IMG/VR virus record: IMGVR_UViG_3300036785_001212
Location: 1-39,410 of that record
Length of the DNA stretch: 39,410 nucleotides
Source: a virus
Strand: one strand, 5' to 3'
Each line of letters starts with the position of its first letter. Positions within the stretch are counted from its first letter, which is position 1. The notes below the pieces were generated by a model, which did no database searches, was not told the origin of the DNA, and worked only from the letters and a program-made list of their open reading frames with translations. Shown here piece by piece: positions 38,109 to 39,410 of this stretch. Both the position numbers and the translations under genes were made by a program.

Positions 38109-38496
38109 TGACCTTCGGTCGGCTCACTTCCGTCAATCCGAGCGAGCTCCTGAGCTTGTCTTCCGTGTTCATCAGCCGCGACAACTCTTTGGATCCCGAC
38201 GCGATCCGCAACATATTCGCCTTCAGGATGCAAAGACTGATAACCGTCCCGCGCGATCCATAGCCGATGTACGGACCTTCGAGCGCGAGTTCCTGCCACT
38301 GACGAAGACAGCGCGCGGCGAACTGATAACCGAGCTCCGGCTCCGGAATTAAAAACTCCGGAGGCGGCGCACTATCAAAACACTTTCCCGTCTGCGGCTC
38401 GTTAGCGCGCGCCCGCTTGCGCGAAGGATTGTGCTGAAACGAGCCGTTCATTTCGAGCACGCGCGATGGCTTCGGCGGTCTTCCCTTCAACGGCAT
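38026..38496 (-). CDS. Small terminase subunit (P27 family type)
   Basis: 156 residues from ATG 38496; an in-frame ATG at 38541 overlaps the preceding gene. Begins MPLKGRPPKPSRVLEMNGSF then QHNPSRKRARANEPQTGKCF, the GRPPKPxxxLxxxGxxxxNPxRxxxREPxP start of P27-family small terminases. The middle is helical (QFAARCLRQWQELALEGPYI) and RIASGSKELSRLMNTEDKLR follows. These proteins recognise cos or pac on the DNA and load the large subunit. Order small then large terminase is standard. Confidence 0.8.
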   Translation of the reverse strand: MPLKGRPPKPSRVLEMNGSFQHNPSRKRARANEPQTGKCFDSAPPPEFLIPEPELGYQFAARCLRQWQELALEGPYIGYGSRGTVISLCILKANMLRIASGSKELSRLMNTEDKLRSSLGLTEVSRPKVNAGSNPNSARGSALAGLAQEIRGRDRA

Positions 38497-38500
38497 CGGA

Positions 38501-39271
38501 TTACCACATCCCAACAGGAATCGGCTCGTGGCTCCATCCAAGCTGAACCAGATCGAATACCACCAGCGATGAGCCCGGCTTGTAATTCTCGGTCTGTAAC
38601 TGAATTGATCTAACCTCTTCCCAATTCGTATTCTGCGCGGGCACGTTCTGCTTATCCGTGGGCACGCTGAACGGGTTGTCGTCGAGGTCGATACTGGTCA
38701 CCGAGAATCGAGGGTCGTCCGGGTTGGGATCGTACCAGAAGCGGAAATCCGCGGTGTGATGCCGGTCCGGAGCGATCTCCTCAACTACATAGCCGGAATC
38801 GATCCACGCGGGCGGATCATTATCAATCTGCCACTGCTTCCGGTCCCGATTCCACTGCGTACTGAAATTGCCCACGTTGCGGATTTTCGTCTGCGAATTC
38901 GGCCGGGTCCGGAAACAGACTTTCAGATCGAGCTCCAGCCGCGCGATCTGGTCATGAACATGTTTCGACCAACTGAAACCGATCTTCATAGCGACGTACT
39001 GAAAGAGATTGCCCTGCGCGTCCCGCGGCGGCAATTTCTTATGGCTGACCAACCCACCCGGAAAGTCTTTCGTGCCACCGTACCCATTAGTCACGACCAG
39101 CGAGCCGTCCGCGCCGGGCATCGAGCCAAAGTAATCGGAGGGCGGGTCATTGATATCCGGCGAAGTATTCCCGTGCCAGTTCGCCGCGTCTCGTTGTATC
39201 TGCGGATCGAGCAAAATCAACCCGGACACGTTCGCCTTCCAGCGTTTGGATTCCTCAAGCAGATTCGGCAT
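38501..39271 (-). CDS. Unknown protein at the head of the late block
   Basis: 256 residues, GGAGTGGAGTT before ATG 39271. It is beta-rich with repeated polar/aromatic strands (HVHDQIARLELDLKVCFRTR, RHHTADFRFWYDPNPDDPRF, NWEEVRSIQLQTENYKPGSS). Many Trp/Asp/Asn/Pro residues give it the look of a beta-sandwich or lectin-like domain. No signal peptide or membrane segment. I do not recognise the family. It is transcribed with the terminase genes; a packaging, head-decoration or cargo role cannot be separated by sequence. Confidence 0.6.
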   Translation of the reverse strand: MPNLLEESKRWKANVSGLILLDPQIQRDAANWHGNTSPDINDPPSDYFGSMPGADGSLVVTNGYGGTKDFPGGLVSHKKLPPRDAQGNLFQYVAMKIGFSWSKHVHDQIARLELDLKVCFRTRPNSQTKIRNVGNFSTQWNRDRKQWQIDNDPPAWIDSGYVVEEIAPDRHHTADFRFWYDPNPDDPRFSVTSIDLDDNPFSVPTDKQNVPAQNTNWEEVRSIQLQTENYKPGSSLVVFDLVQLGWSHEPIPVGMW

Positions 39272-39281
39272 AACTCCACTC

Positions 39282-39294
39282 CTGTTTGAAACAG
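39282..39294. promoter_or_regulatory. Palindrome upstream of the late block
   Basis: CTGTTT-G-AAACAG is a perfect 13-bp dyad directly upstream of the ribosome site of the first late gene. The remaining 115 bases to the window edge hold no other clear feature; an ATG at 39388 opens a plus-strand frame that leaves the window after seven codons (MEGKKIK). The dyad may be an operator. Confidence 0.35.
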
Positions 39295-39410
39295 CGTGCC
39301 GCGATACCGCCGCAGCGCACGGCCGCGCTTTTGGCTTGCCGGTCAGACCAACGACCTGATTTGGTACCTGTTTTCCAGAGCACTAGTATGGAGGGCAAGA
39401 AAATCAAGCT

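Noticed and set aside
1-39410. tRNA or other structured RNA genes
   Set aside because: No cloverleaf, CCA-ended or T-loop GGTTCGAATCC-like sequence was seen on either strand by eye; a tRNAscan-type search was not possible.

Overview
The window reads as almost all of a temperate, long-tailed (siphovirus-type) phage or prophage genome. It carries a complete head, connector and tail gene set in one leftward block: terminase, portal, ClpP-like protease, HK97-fold capsid, connectors, tail tube, tape measure and J-like tail tip. It also has a large serine integrase, a small replication region and dozens of tiny overlapping genes. The DNA is GC-rich. Three features fit a soil bacterium such as an Acidobacteriota member as host: word use, the many small zinc-ribbon proteins, and a tail-fibre-like protein with a Sec-type leader. 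That host call is inference; no host gene is present to fix it. No rRNA, tRNA or CRISPR array was seen.

Layout. From 9091 down to 63 (minus strand) lie a small gene, the integrase with a strong UUCG-loop terminator behind it, and a long run of small early genes. This run includes zinc-ribbon proteins, two conserved phage proteins of unknown role (one annotated in other phages as replication terminator protein), a winged-helix replication initiator with iteron-like repeats inside its own coding sequence, a receiver-like protein, two further DNA-binding-type proteins, an HNH nuclease and a small membrane protein. Divergently, 9557 to 13905 (plus strand) holds about 14 very small genes chained by ATGA or GTGA overlaps. 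They converge on the end of the late block at about 13.91 kb. From 39271 down to 13910 (minus strand) runs the late block.

A cargo module sits between terminase and portal (33384-36322): a small conserved protein, a TAGT-family glycosyltransferase copy broken by two compensating indels, a class I SAM methyltransferase and an intact TAGT copy. Together these look like a nucleic-acid (or virion) modification unit. No TET/JBP oxygenase, thymidylate-hydroxymethylase-like enzyme or other base-modifying partner is visible.

Both the early and late blocks run leftward, and an HNH gene lies at the left edge with the terminase at the right edge. Joining the two ends would give the usual HNH - small terminase - large terminase order. 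The window may therefore be a nearly complete circularly permuted genome of about 39-40 kb. No C-type repressor and no endolysin could be recognised. Several genes (6469-6720, 13203-13447, 35022-35885) show reading-frame breaks, two of them at or next to G/C or T/G runs. These may be true decay or residual sequencing indels.
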